The position numbers and the translations under genes were made by a program. Below are positions 16,468-24,887 of a DNA stretch of 50,250 nt, piece by piece. Each line of letters opens with the position of its first letter. Within the stretch, counting starts at the first letter, position 1. A model generated the notes under the pieces. The model did not search any database. It was not told the DNA's origin and saw only the letters and a program-made list of their open reading frames with translations. The stretch lies in assembly GCA_021298835.1 (NCBI GenBank), contig JAJTHG010000006.1:1-50250 (forward strand), given 5' to 3'. This DNA is from Gemmatimonadota bacterium. GTDB lineage: Bacteria; Gemmatimonadota; Gemmatimonadetes; Gemmatimonadales; Gemmatimonadaceae.

Positions 16468-17541
16468 GTGACGACGCTCCTCCCCGACCCCATCGGACAC
16501 GACGCCCTGCGCCTGCGCCTGATCCAGCAGGTCGGCCGAGGCACCTTGCCGTCGTCCCTGCTGCTGCACGGGCCGGCCGGGGTGGGCAAGCAGCAACTGG
16601 CCCTCTGGCTCGCCCGGGCCATCGTATGCGGTGGCGCTTCCGGCCCCTGCGATACCTGCCACCAGTGCCGGATGGCGCTCGCGTGGCAGCACCCCGACAT
16701 CCACTGGGTCTTCCCGCGGCCTCGGCTCAAGGACAGCGACCCCGATCCCGCCGACGTCCGGGCGGACCTGGCCGAGGCCATCGCCGACCGCGCCAAGGCC
16801 TTGGGCCTGTACAGCCCCCCTGCCGGGAACGAAGGGATCTACGTCGCGACCGTCCGGGCCATCGTGCAGGGGGTCGCGTCCGCGCCGTCGATGGCCGCGC
16901 GGCGCATCGTCGTCGTCGGGGACGCCGAGCGCATGGTGCCGCAGGAGGGGGCCGACCAAGCGGCCAATGCCTTTCTGAAGGTGCTCGAGGAGCCGCCGCC
17001 GGGCACCACCTTCGTCCTGACGTCGTCCGAACCCGGAGCGCTGCTGCCGACGATCCGCTCGCGCGTCGTCGCGATGCGCGTCGGCCCGCTCGCCGATCGC
17101 GCCGTACGGCAGTTCCTCGAGCGCCCGGGGGTCCGGCCTGCGCTCGCGGCCGCCGGCCTGCCGGCCGACGACGACCAGCTCGTCGCCTACGCCGGCGGGG
17201 CCCCCGGGGCCCTGCTCGCCGGTGCCGCGCGCGCGGCGGCGGTTGCCGACGCGCGCCAACTCCTTGACGCCGCCGCCGGTCCCCGGTCGGCCCGCTTCAA
17301 GGCCGCCTTCCAGCAGGGGGCCTCGGGGGCGCGCGGGTCGTTCTCGGACGTCCTCGACGCCCTGACCGACGTGCTCGCCGACCGCGTGCGCACCTCCACC
17401 GAGCGCGACCCGGCGCGCGCGGCAGCCGCCGCACGCGCCGTGCTCGAGGTCGAGGGTGCCAAGGCCGCCGCGCGCCAGAACGCGCAGCCCTCGCTGCTCA
17501 TGGCGCGTCTGCTCCCCGTGCTGGCGGAGGCCGGGCGATGA
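16468..17541 (+). CDS. holB: DNA polymerase III delta-prime subunit (clamp loader)
   Basis: 357 aa. Part of the clamp loader that places the sliding clamp on DNA. The Walker A loop GPAGVGK is at 35-41, the zinc-binding cysteines at 54, 61, 64 and 67, and the sensor region reads LLPTIRSRV, where the family normally has SRC. The stretch DQAANAFLKVLEEPP is characteristic. The GTG at 16468 was chosen because homology begins there; an in-frame ATG at 16420 lies in the AT-richer gap. The stop overlaps moaC as ATGA. The C-terminal third is Ala-rich and divergent, as is normal for this subunit. Confidence 0.9.
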   Translation: MTTLLPDPIGHDALRLRLIQQVGRGTLPSSLLLHGPAGVGKQQLALWLARAIVCGGASGPCDTCHQCRMALAWQHPDIHWVFPRPRLKDSDPDPADVRADLAEAIADRAKALGLYSPPAGNEGIYVATVRAIVQGVASAPSMAARRIVVVGDAERMVPQEGADQAANAFLKVLEEPPPGTTFVLTSSEPGALLPTIRSRVVAMRVGPLADRAVRQFLERPGVRPALAAAGLPADDDQLVAYAGGAPGALLAGAARAAAVADARQLLDAAAGPRSARFKAAFQQGASGARGSFSDVLDALTDVLADRVRTSTERDPARAAAAARAVLEVEGAKAAARQNAQPSLLMARLLPVLAEAGR

Positions 17542-18062
17542 CGCGCGTCCCCGCCACCGGCGAGCCCGGGCTGACCCACGTGGGTGCGGACGGCACCCCG
17601 CGCATCGTGGACGTCTCCGCGAAGCCGGAGACGGCGCGCTCCGCCACCGCCAGTGGCCGCATCCGCATGGCGCCCGCGACCCTCGACGCCATCGTGCGAC
17701 AGACCGGGCCGAAGGGCGACGTGCTCTCGGTCGCCCGGCTGGCCGGCCTGCAGGCCGCCAAGCGCACGTCAGACCTGATTCCCCTGTGTCACCCGCTGGT
17801 GCTCGACGCCGTCGAGGTCACCTGCGAGCCCGACCCGGCCCTGCCGGGCGTGGTGGTGCGCGCCGTCGTGCGCACCACCGGCCGGACGGGCGTGGAAATG
17901 GAGGCGCTCACCTGCGTCGCCGCCGCGCTCCTGACGGTGTACGACATGGCGAAGGCCCTCGATCGCGAGATGGTGATCGACGGCATCGCCCTCGACGAAA
18001 AGACGGGGGGCCGCCGTGGCCCCTGGCGACGCGATCGCGCCGGGCGCGACGCGTCACCCTGA
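17538..18062 (+). CDS. moaC: cyclic pyranopterin monophosphate synthase
   Basis: 174 aa. With MoaA it converts GTP to the first pterin intermediate of molybdenum cofactor. KRTSDLIPLCHPL, GVEMEALTCV, VYDMAKALD and LDEKTGG are the conserved active-site blocks. The ATG overlaps the holB stop by 4 bases. No other molybdenum-cofactor gene is in the window, so MoaC is separated from its pathway partners. The last 15 residues are Arg-rich and extend slightly past the usual end. Confidence 0.95.
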   Translation: MTRVPATGEPGLTHVGADGTPRIVDVSAKPETARSATASGRIRMAPATLDAIVRQTGPKGDVLSVARLAGLQAAKRTSDLIPLCHPLVLDAVEVTCEPDPALPGVVVRAVVRTTGRTGVEMEALTCVAAALLTVYDMAKALDREMVIDGIALDEKTGGRRGPWRRDRAGRDASP

Positions 18063-18080
18063 CGCCATCCCACCGCACTC

Positions 18081-18776
18081 GTGCCCATACAGCGCAAGGA
18101 TCCCTCTCCCTACATCCGTCGCGGGGACCGTGAGCGGCGCCGCGCCCGATGGCGCGCCGTCGCCCTCGCCGCGGGCGGCCTCGCCGCGCTCGCCCTCGTG
18201 CTCGTGCAGCCCGGCCCCGACAGCGCCGCCGCCGCCGACGCCCCGTTCTTTCTCTCCCGCGCCGGCTTCCGCGTGCGCGAGGAGCGCGACGTCGCGCGCA
18301 GCGAGCTCGAGCACGCCAACGCGCAACTCGCCCGCCTCCAGCGCGTCTTCGGCTACTCCAACCGCTACGCGATCCCCGCGGGCCTCGCCGCGGCGATCTA
18401 CGACGCGGCCGCCGCGACCGGCCTCGACGCCGACCTCGCCTTCCGGCTCGTGAAGGCCGAGAGCGACTTCAACGAGCGGGCCGTCAGCCGGGTGGGCGCC
18501 GTCGGCCTGACGCAGCTGATGCCGGCAACGGCGGCGGCGATCGAACCGGGCGTGACGCGCGACCGGCTCTTCCGGCGCGACGTGAACCTGCGCATCGGCT
18601 TCACGTACCTGCGTGGCCTCATCGCGGAGGCCGACGGCGACGTGGCGACGGCGCTGCTCGTGTACAACCGCGGTCCGGCCGCCGTGGCTGCCGCGCGGGC
18701 GCGCGGCGAGAACCCCTCGAACGGCTACGACCGGGTCGTCATGCGCGGCTATCGCGGACGCGGCGTCGTGGACTGA
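18081..18776 (+). CDS. membrane-anchored lytic transglycosylase (SLT domain)
   Basis: 231 aa. A basic N-terminus and a membrane anchor (about 24-43) are followed by a short coiled region and an SLT domain. The catalytic Glu127 sits in KAESDF, followed by GAVGLTQLMPATA and the LLVYNRGP block. It cuts the glycan strand of peptidoglycan to give anhydro-muropeptides. The start is GTG at 18081, 18 bp after moaC. Its last 28 bp overlap, tail to tail, the end of the mltD gene on the other strand, so the two transglycosylase transcripts are complementary at their 3' ends. Confidence 0.9.
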   Translation: MPIQRKDPSPYIRRGDRERRRARWRAVALAAGGLAALALVLVQPGPDSAAAADAPFFLSRAGFRVREERDVARSELEHANAQLARLQRVFGYSNRYAIPAGLAAAIYDAAAATGLDADLAFRLVKAESDFNERAVSRVGAVGLTQLMPATAAAIEPGVTRDRLFRRDVNLRIGFTYLRGLIAEADGDVATALLVYNRGPAAVAAARARGENPSNGYDRVVMRGYRGRGVVD

Positions 18777-20365
18777 CGCCGCGCCACGTTCGGCGGCGAG
18801 GACTTCGGCGACGCCCCCCGGGACCTCCGTGCTCCGGGGGGCGTTCGCTTGGCGGACGTCGCGGCCCCCTTCGCGCGCGCGACCTTCGAGCGGCTCGCGG
18901 CAGGCGCCCCGCGAACGACGAGCGATTGCCCGGCGTACACGACGGCCTTCCGCAGGCCATTGAGCCGCATCAGACGCGCCGTGGTCGTGCCGTAGCGGCG
19001 GGCGATCGCGGACAGCGACTCGCCGCGGCGAACGACGTGCACGCGACCCCGGCGTGACGACGTGCCGTAGCGCTCGATGGACGGATCGGGCACGTCCCGC
19101 GCGAGCGTCAGCACCGCCGACGTGGGGACGCGGATCTCCTGGCCGGCCACCAGCCGAACCTTCGACGCGCGAGCAGGGGCCGGCCCGAACCAGGCGAGGG
19201 CGCCCACCGGCACCCCCACCCGCGCCGCGAACGTCTTCGCCGTCTCACCCTTGCGCGTCCGCACGCGCCGGAAGGCCGCGCGGTCCGCGCTGTCGAGCGC
19301 GGCGAGGCGGGCCGCCGCCCCCTCGGACGTCCCGACCGGCACGCGCACGACCATGGCCGCACCCGGCGGCGTGACGCCGCGCAGCACGTGCGGATTGAGC
19401 CGACCCACGACGTCGGGCTCGACCCCGGCCGCCTGCGCCACCGCCGCCAGCGGCGTCAGCGCCTCGACGCGCAGGGTGTCGTAGGCGAACGGCGGCTGCG
19501 TGTCCACCGCGACCCCGTAACGTCCCGGTTCCTTCCCGATGAGCGCGGCGGCGATGATCTGCGGCACGTAGTTCTTCGTCTCCGCCCGCAGGTAGTCCTG
19601 GTCGGCGAGCGCGAAGAAGAGCGAGTCACCCGAGATGCCCGCGAGTTCCTCGTCGAACTTCCGGAGCCCGCGCGAGACGCGACCGGGGCCGCCGTTGTAG
19701 GCCGCCGCCGCCAGGTAGAGCGAGCCGAACTGCCCGTTGAGGCCATTCAGGAACCGCACGGCGGCGTCGGTCGCGCGCACCGGGTCACGGCGTTCGTCCA
19801 CCCAGCGGTCCACGCGCAGCCCGAGTCCCTTCGCGGTGGTGGTCATGAACTGCCACATCCCCACGGCGGCCGCGCGCGAGTAGGCGTCCGGGTCGAACCC
19901 GCTCTCGACGAGGGCCAGATAGTACAGGTCCTCCGGCAGGCCGCCGGCGCGCAGCTTCTCCCGGATCATCCCCTCGTAGCGCGTGCCGCGCGACAACCGG
20001 GCACCGATGCGCGTCCGCGCGGACCCGCTGAACTGCTCGACGTAGCGGGAGACGCGCGCATGCTCGGCGAACGACGCGACGTCGAGGTCCCAGGAGGGGC
20101 CGTCACCCTCGGCCGGCGTCGCGGCGTCGCGCCCCGACTCGGGGGCGGCACCGAAGACGGCCCCCGCCTCCTGCGCGACCTCGGCGGCCGTCACGGGAAC
20201 GACGGGCCGCTCAAGCCGGAGGACGGTGGGCGCCTCGGGCGCGGCCGGCGAGAACGTGGTCGCCGGGGCGGGGACCGGGGGCGGCGCCGGGCGAGCAGCC
20301 GGGGCACAGGCGGTTCCCGCCAGCGCGGCGAGCGCCAGCCATGCGACCCGACCGGGCGCCATCAT
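18749..20365 (-). CDS. mltD: membrane-bound lytic murein transglycosylase D-like protein with LysM
   Basis: 538 aa lipoprotein-like precursor (Cys20 after ALAGTA). The SLT domain (about 125-280) has catalytic Glu154 in ALVESGFDPDA, then AAAVGMWQFM and AAAYNGGPGRV. A middle part (about 300-430) looks like degenerate LysM repeats, and a clear LysM lies near 445-490 (HVVRRGESLSAIARRYGTTTARLMRLNGL). The tail of about 50 residues is basic and Ser/Pro/Arg-rich, probably disordered. The ATG overlaps the stop of the upstream unknown gene (ATGA). Its end overlaps the convergent transglycosylase gene by 28 bp. Confidence 0.9.
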   Translation of the reverse strand: MMAPGRVAWLALAALAGTACAPAARPAPPPVPAPATTFSPAAPEAPTVLRLERPVVPVTAAEVAQEAGAVFGAAPESGRDAATPAEGDGPSWDLDVASFAEHARVSRYVEQFSGSARTRIGARLSRGTRYEGMIREKLRAGGLPEDLYYLALVESGFDPDAYSRAAAVGMWQFMTTTAKGLGLRVDRWVDERRDPVRATDAAVRFLNGLNGQFGSLYLAAAAYNGGPGRVSRGLRKFDEELAGISGDSLFFALADQDYLRAETKNYVPQIIAAALIGKEPGRYGVAVDTQPPFAYDTLRVEALTPLAAVAQAAGVEPDVVGRLNPHVLRGVTPPGAAMVVRVPVGTSEGAAARLAALDSADRAAFRRVRTRKGETAKTFAARVGVPVGALAWFGPAPARASKVRLVAGQEIRVPTSAVLTLARDVPDPSIERYGTSSRRGRVHVVRRGESLSAIARRYGTTTARLMRLNGLRKAVVYAGQSLVVRGAPAASRSKVARAKGAATSAKRTPPGARRSRGASPKSSPPNVARRQSTTPRPR

Positions 20366-20880
20366 CGCGTCGCGATCCGGTTGCCCAGCACGCGGTTGGT
20401 CGCGCCGAGGATGGCCACGACCGTCGAGCGCAGGGGGTCGTCGTCCGTAGCGAGGTGGCAGCCCACGAGGCGCCGCGGCTCGCCGCCGTTGACCCGCACG
20501 ATCACCGCCACGATCGCGATGTTCGCGTCGAAGGCCCGGACGGGCTTCACGCCCTGCAGTTCGAGGTGCACGTCGGGACCGACGGCGGCCTGCAGCGCCT
20601 TCAGCGCCGCATCCCCGACGATGCGGTAGTCCATCAGTGGCGTGCTCTGCCCGATCGCCGTCGCGGCATGCCGGACGCCGTCCGGGCCGATGAGCGCCAC
20701 CTCGGCCCTCAACTGGCCGGCCTGCGTGCGCGTGACGCCCATGTGGACGAAGCGCAGGCGGGCCGTCGGATCCGATGGCGCCTCGGGATCGAGCGGAGTG
20801 TGAGGGGCGGCGGGTTCAGGCACTGCGTCGCGGATCGGGCGGCGGGACGGCGGCGGGATGCCGCAGTCCCCTGTGCTCAA
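20362..20880 (-). CDS. conserved-looking protein of unknown function
   Basis: 172 aa from a TTG at 20880, which lies directly after an in-frame stop; a GTG at 20823 (VPEPAAPH) is a reasonable alternative and would remove a Pro-rich start. The rest looks like one compact alpha/beta domain: a strand pair (RFVHMGVTRTQAGQLRAEVALIG), a helix (VGDAALKALQAAVG), a further strand (ANIAIVAVIVRVNGG) and a final helix (RSTVVAILGATNRVLG). I do not recognise the family. It is coupled to mltD by ATGA, so a role in the envelope is possible but unproven. Confidence 0.65.
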   Translation of the reverse strand: MSTGDCGIPPPSRRPIRDAVPEPAAPHTPLDPEAPSDPTARLRFVHMGVTRTQAGQLRAEVALIGPDGVRHAATAIGQSTPLMDYRIVGDAALKALQAAVGPDVHLELQGVKPVRAFDANIAIVAVIVRVNGGEPRRLVGCHLATDDDPLRSTVVAILGATNRVLGNRIATR

Positions 20881-20947
20881 TCACACGACCAAGGCGCCCG
20901 AACGCAACCCGGCGGCCGGCGACGACGCCGGCGCCGGTGCCGGCTAC

Positions 20948-21472
20948 CTACTGAAGGGCCAGAACGAGCAACCCGGAGCCGATGGCGATCGCCTGGCCGG
21001 CCAGGACGTCACCCGGATAGTGGACCCCGAGCCGCACGCGCGAGAAACCCACGGCCACCGCGAACACCAGCAGCGGCAGCGCCCACTGGGGAAAGGCGAC
21101 CGCGTAGGGAAACGCGACCGACATCGCCCCGGCCGAGTGTCCCGACGGGAACGAGAACTTGTCCGGGATCGCCACGTGGGCGTCCACGTCGAGCCGCTCG
21201 GTGGGACGCTCGCGGAGCAGGTTGCGCTTCATGACCTGCACGATCAGGTGCGAGAGCAGCACCGACCACCAGGCCGTGCTCCCGACGACGTCCAGTGCCC
21301 CCCCCACCAGCAGCGGCAGGAGCGCCGCCGGGATCATCGCCGTCGCGCCGCCCAAGTGCGTCAGGGCCGTCCAGACACGCCGATCGAGGCCGGTGCCGGC
21401 GTCGTCGAGCCGCCACCGCGTGTAGAGCGCGCGATCGCGGGCATCGAGACGCGCCAGCAGCCGGGGCGTCAT
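20948..21472 (-). CDS. PAP2-family phosphatase
   Basis: 174 aa from the ATG at 21472; a GTG at 21526 would add 18 residues. The three phosphatase motifs are intact: KRNLLRERP, PSGHS and SRVRLGVHYPGD. Four to five hydrophobic segments place it in the membrane. Likely substrates are lipid phosphates such as undecaprenyl diphosphate or phosphatidic acid; which one cannot be told. The longer frame upstream runs into the divergent glycosyltransferase gene and is not coding. Confidence 0.85.
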   Translation of the reverse strand: MTPRLLARLDARDRALYTRWRLDDAGTGLDRRVWTALTHLGGATAMIPAALLPLLVGGALDVVGSTAWWSVLLSHLIVQVMKRNLLRERPTERLDVDAHVAIPDKFSFPSGHSAGAMSVAFPYAVAFPQWALPLLVFAVAVGFSRVRLGVHYPGDVLAGQAIAIGSGLLVLALQ

Positions 21473-21700
21473 GAGGCGGAGGACGAGGGCCTGGGCCGCA
21501 TTCTGGGGAAATGTACGGTTCGCCACGCGGGAAGTGTCAGCCAGCCGCGTGACGGGGGCATCTCGCGGCGGTCGCGGCGCCGTAACAACGAAAGGACGAA
21601 ATCCCCGTCGCACCGCAACCCAGCCGTGACGACCGGGTGGCCGTCCCGTGACCGCGAGTGGAAAGACTGGCCCGCACGTCTTGCCGACCGGGGAAAGCGC

Positions 21701-22861
21701 ATGCGCGTCATGTACTGTACGGACACGTGGACCCCGCAAGTCAACGGGGTCACGGTCGTGACCGTCCGGAGTCTGACGGGCCTCATGGAACGGGGATGGG
21801 AGGCCATGGTCGTCGCTCCCGCTTACCCCCCCGACATGCCGGGAGTGCCGGCACCGACGATCGAGCCGGGCGGCGTCCTGTCCCTCCCGAGCGTTCCCTT
21901 CCCCAATTACCCCGACATCCGGGCCACGTGGCCGGCCGCTGCGCGGGTGCGCCGGGCGATGGGCGCCTTTCGCCCCGACCTCGTCCACTGCGCCACCGAA
22001 TTCGTCGTCGGCCGCCTGGGGATGTGGGCGGCGCGGTCATGCGGCGTCCCGGTGGTCACTTCGTACCACACCGACTTCGCCCGCTACGCTGCGGCGTACG
22101 GCACCCCGTGGCTCGAGCGCCCCATCCGAGCCGCGATCCGGCGCTTCCACGCGCGGGCCGCGCGCACCTTCACGCCCGGGCGCAGCGCGCTCGGCGACCT
22201 CGCGGCCATGGGGATCCCGCACGCACGGTTGTGGGGTCGCGGCGTGGACACCGAGTGCTTCGCCCCCGCCCGCCGCCGCGCGGCGTGGCGGCAGCGCCTG
22301 CTGGGCGACGCCGATGCGGACGCGTGCGTCATCGGCTGCGTCAGCCGGCTCGCCCCGGAAAAGGGAGTGGACGCGGTGCTCGAGGCGTACGCCCAAGCCG
22401 CAGGCGAGGTGGGGACCCGTCGCCTCCGGATGGTGGTGGCGGGTACGGGACCGGCCGAGGCGCGCTTGCGCGCGATGGCCGGTCCGGGCGTGTCGTTCCT
22501 CGGCACGCTCTGCCGTGAAACCGAGTTGCCCGCCGTCTATGCCTCGTGCGACATCTTCGCGTTCGCCTCGCTCACCGAGACGCTGGGGTTGGTGGTGCTG
22601 GAGGCCATGGCGAGCGGGCTGCCGGTGGTCGCGACGCCGGCGCAGGGGGTCGCCGAGTCGCTGCGCGACGGGTGCAACGGGCTCGCGGTGGGTCCGCGTG
22701 ACGTGCCGGCGATGGCCGCTGCCTTCGTGCAACTGGCCCGTGACCCGGCTCGTCGCGCCGAACTCGCCGCCGGGGCGCTGGCCACCGCCAGGTCCTTCTC
22801 GTGGGAGGCCGAGCTCGACCGGCTGGACGCGAGCTATCGTGAGGTCATCGGCGTTGCGTGA
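21701..22861 (+). CDS. GT4-family glycosyltransferase (mannosyltransferase-like)
   Basis: 386 aa with the two-domain GT-B fold. The N-terminal domain shows YCTDTWTPQVNGV and FRPDLVHCATEF, the linker HTDF, and the C-terminal domain RLAPEKGVDAVLEAY and the nucleotide-sugar E-x7-E motif in ETLGLVVLEAMASGLPVV. It most resembles GDP-mannose-dependent alpha-mannosyltransferases of the MgtA/PimB type, so glycolipid synthesis is likely; the acceptor is unknown. The start was set at the ATG at 21701 with GGGGAAAG 6-13 bases upstream. The PAP2 gene is divergent. Confidence 0.88.
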   Translation: MRVMYCTDTWTPQVNGVTVVTVRSLTGLMERGWEAMVVAPAYPPDMPGVPAPTIEPGGVLSLPSVPFPNYPDIRATWPAAARVRRAMGAFRPDLVHCATEFVVGRLGMWAARSCGVPVVTSYHTDFARYAAAYGTPWLERPIRAAIRRFHARAARTFTPGRSALGDLAAMGIPHARLWGRGVDTECFAPARRRAAWRQRLLGDADADACVIGCVSRLAPEKGVDAVLEAYAQAAGEVGTRRLRMVVAGTGPAEARLRAMAGPGVSFLGTLCRETELPAVYASCDIFAFASLTETLGLVVLEAMASGLPVVATPAQGVAESLRDGCNGLAVGPRDVPAMAAAFVQLARDPARRAELAAGALATARSFSWEAELDRLDASYREVIGVA

Positions 22862-22897
22862 CGCACACGGGGCGCGACGGACCGCGGCAGGCAGCGA

Positions 22898-22970
22898 TGT
22901 CCCGGGGGAGGATCGAACTCCCGACCTACGGATTAAAAGTCCGCTGCTCTACCGACTGAGCTACCGGGAC
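22898..22970 (-). tRNA. tRNA-Lys (anticodon UUU)
   Basis: Complete cloverleaf on the minus strand: acceptor GTCCCGG pairs with CCGGGAC, the D arm has GCTC/GAGC, the anticodon loop is CTTTTAA (anticodon UUU at 22935-22937), and the T arm has GGGAG-TTCGATC-CTCCC. The discriminator base is A and CCA is not encoded. It lies 36 bp beyond the glycosyltransferase stop, on the opposite strand. Confidence 0.97.
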
Positions 22971-23204
22971 GACACGCCCCGGCCCCGCGGCGGCGGGAGC
23001 CGGAACGCCGTGCGGGAAACTAGCGAGTCCCCGGGCGCGGCGTTTCCCTCACGCGCGGTGCCTCGGGACGACGGGGAACCCGCACGACGCGCGGTCGAAT
23101 TCCGCCCCGATGCCGCACGTCGGTCGCGCACTCCGCCCGACGGATTCTTCGCCGGGCGCGTTGCACCTTGGTGGCGTCGTGGAGCACCGGCATGAGACGG
23201 CTCC

Positions 23205-23234
23205 GGATGGAGCACCCGTCAGCGGGTTCCATCC
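23205..23234 (+). promoter_or_regulatory. bulged hairpin in hsp20 leader
   Basis: GGATGGA (23205-23211) pairs with TCCATCC (23228-23234) and, inside it, ACCCG with CGGGT around a TCAG loop; a GC dinucleotide is bulged. It lies about 60 bases upstream of the hairpin that covers the ribosome binding site. Function is inferred only from position. Confidence 0.45.
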
Positions 23235-23280
23235 GTCCCGGGCGCTCCGCGACCTTGCGCGTCATCACGGCGCGCGGGCC

Positions 23281-23300
23281 CTTCCGGAGCCGTGCGGAGG
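23281..23300 (+). promoter_or_regulatory. hairpin masking the hsp20 ribosome binding site
   Basis: CTTCCG (23281-23286) pairs with CGGAGG (23295-23300), including one G-U pair, around an 8-nt loop. The 3' arm contains the whole GGAGG Shine-Dalgarno, which is 4 bases before the ATG at 23305. A weak stem that hides the ribosome binding site of a small heat shock gene is the usual layout of an RNA thermometer. Confidence 0.5.
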
Positions 23301-23304
23301 TTGT

Positions 23305-23760
23305 ATGGCAAACGTGACCCGCTACGTCCCGTCCCTGCTCCCGTCCATGCTCGAACCGGACGGGTTCAACAGCGTCCTCCGTCGCTTCTTCGGGGAGAAC
23401 GCCTTGGAGCCCATGGCCGCACCGCTCGGCTGGATCCCGCCGTGCGAGATCACCGAGTCGAAGGACGAACTCGTCCTGATGGCCGAACTCCCGGGCATTT
23501 CCCCGGAGGACGTGCACCTCTCCCTCGAGGATGACGTGCTGACGCTCCGCGGCGAGCGGAAGAGCGAGACGAAGGGGCAGGATGCGAAGGTGCACCTGCT
23601 CGAACGCAGCTACGGCTCGTTCGCCCGCTCGTTCACCCTGCCGCGGTCGGTGGACGCGTCCCGCGTTCGCGCCGAGTGGCGCAACGGGATCCTCACCGTG
23701 ACCATGCCGAAGACCGCGATCGCCAAGGGTCGCGTGATCGACATCGCGGTGCAGAAGTAG
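23305..23760 (+). CDS. Hsp20-family small heat shock protein
   Basis: 151 aa. The alpha-crystallin domain covers about 45-140: WIPPCEITESKDELVLMAELPGISPEDVHLSLEDDVLTLRGER at its start and the closing RAEWRNGILTVTMPK strand with the G-x-L motif. It binds unfolding proteins as an oligomeric holdase in the cytoplasm. The ATG at 23305 follows GGAGG by 4 bases; an in-frame extension to 23110 is rejected because the domain and the ribosome site fit the shorter form. It stands alone, 8 bp from the convergent VKOR gene. Confidence 0.95.
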   Translation: MANVTRYVPSLLPSMLEPDGFNSVLRRFFGENALEPMAAPLGWIPPCEITESKDELVLMAELPGISPEDVHLSLEDDVLTLRGERKSETKGQDAKVHLLERSYGSFARSFTLPRSVDASRVRAEWRNGILTVTMPKTAIAKGRVIDIAVQK

Positions 23761-23768
23761 CGACGGGG

Positions 23769-24233
23769 TCAGGCCGGCGCGGTCGCGGGCAGATCCGCGA
23801 CCGCGCCGGCCGCGCGCAGACGTCGCCAGTCGCGCACGACCAGCCACGCGTCCAGCAGGATCACCGCCGTGTTCACCTGGCACCACGGGCAAAACGTCCC
23901 GAGCACCCACCACTCGCCGTACTTGAGCCGGATCGTGAACAGGAGCCCGCCCGCGACCAGCACACCGAGCAGCGTCGTCACCCAGCGGGCCTCCGAGAGC
24001 CGGCCCGTCACCCCGAGCGCCGCGACCAGGACGATCACCCCGTGCCCCACCGCGCCGATCAGCGCCGTGTCCACGCCGAGGAACCAGCCGTAGCTCGAGA
24101 ACTGCGCGATCTCGCAGCCGTGATTGGCGGTGCAGGCGAGCGACCCGACGGCCCCGATCTTCCAGAGGTGCAGATACGTCGCGACGAGCGACGAGACGAG
24201 GCTGGCGAGCGCAATGAGCTGACGGGGCGGCAT
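23769..24233 (-). CDS. vitamin K epoxide reductase (VKOR)-family protein
   Basis: 154 aa with four membrane segments. Both redox pairs are visible: Cys34 and Cys40 in the loop before the conserved Ser (CEIAQFSSYGWF) and the CPWC centre at 115-118. In bacteria this family reoxidises DsbA-like proteins through quinone and so drives disulfide formation in the periplasm. No thioredoxin domain is fused to it, and no DsbA gene is nearby. A TACACT box lies 8 bases before the ATG, suggesting its own leaderless promoter although rnhB is just upstream on the same strand. Confidence 0.9.
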   Translation of the reverse strand: MPPRQLIALASLVSSLVATYLHLWKIGAVGSLACTANHGCEIAQFSSYGWFLGVDTALIGAVGHGVIVLVAALGVTGRLSEARWVTTLLGVLVAGGLLFTIRLKYGEWWVLGTFCPWCQVNTAVILLDAWLVVRDWRRLRAAGAVADLPATAPA

Positions 24234-24241
24234 GGCGCCGG

Positions 24242-24247
24242 AGTGTA
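24242..24247 (-). promoter_or_regulatory. -10 element for the VKOR gene
   Basis: On the minus strand TACACT is followed by 8 bases and the ATG at 24233, within the 24-bp gap after rnhB. A TTGCCT at 24262-24267 (inside the end of rnhB) could be a -35 with short spacing. Confidence 0.4.
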
Positions 24248-24257
24248 ATCCGGCGGG

Positions 24258-24875
24258 TCAGGCAAGTTCCAGTTGGGCCACCGGCGCGAACGACCGCCGG
24301 TGGTGCGGCGTGGGGCCGTGGCGGCGCAGCCCCTCGAGGTGCGCCGCGGTCCCGTACCCGGCGTTGCGCTCCCAGGCGAATCCGGGATGCCGCGCGGCCA
24401 GCCGCGCCATGAGGGCATCGCGCACCACCTTGGCGACGATGCTCGCGCACGCCACCGAGTAGCAGGAGGCGTCCCCCTTCACGACGGCGAGGTGCGGCAC
24501 CCCCAGCGTCGGCATCGGCAGCCCGTCGAGCACGACGTGGTCGGGGGGCGGCTCCAGCCGCGCGAGCGCGCGGCGCATCGCGAGGACGGTGGCGTGCAGG
24601 ATGTTGAGCCGGTCGATCTCGCGCACCGAGGCGGCCCCGATCCCCACCGCCACCGCCCGCGCGCGGATCGCGGCGGCGAGCCGCACGCGCGTCTCGGCCG
24701 AGAGGGCCTTGGAGTCCTCGACGCCGGCGATCCGCCGCGCGTCGGCCGGCATCACCACGGCACACGCGACAACGGGGCCCGCAAGGGGGCCCCGTCCGAC
24801 TTCATCCACGCCGGCCACGATCGCGTAGCCGGCGGCGCGCAGGTCGCGCTCGTACGGGCGCCAGCGCGCCCCCAC
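24258..24875 (-). CDS. rnhB: ribonuclease HII
   Basis: 205 aa. It removes ribonucleotides from RNA-DNA hybrids. The catalytic acidic residues begin with D24 and E25 in GVDEVGRGPLAGPVV; VVLDGLPMP supplies the next Asp and ASIVAKVVRDALM the last region. VEDSKALSAETR is also typical. It follows rplS by 12 bp, the rplS-rnhB order found in many bacteria, so the two are very likely cotranscribed. Confidence 0.95.
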   Translation of the reverse strand: MGARWRPYERDLRAAGYAIVAGVDEVGRGPLAGPVVACAVVMPADARRIAGVEDSKALSAETRVRLAAAIRARAVAVGIGAASVREIDRLNILHATVLAMRRALARLEPPPDHVVLDGLPMPTLGVPHLAVVKGDASCYSVACASIVAKVVRDALMARLAARHPGFAWERNAGYGTAAHLEGLRRHGPTPHHRRSFAPVAQLELA

Positions 24876-24887
24876 GAGGGCGTCCGC

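Larger units (their letters stand above)
22971..23304. other. tRNA promoter and hsp20 leader region
   Basis: This 334-bp gap holds the promoter region of tRNA-Lys (minus) and the leader of hsp20 (plus). Within it is a stem of 12 bp with a 2-nt bulge (GGATGGA...TCCATCC, 23205-23234) and, next to the start codon, a second hairpin covering the ribosome binding site. No small gene was recognised and no clear CIRCE element was seen. Confidence 0.5.
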
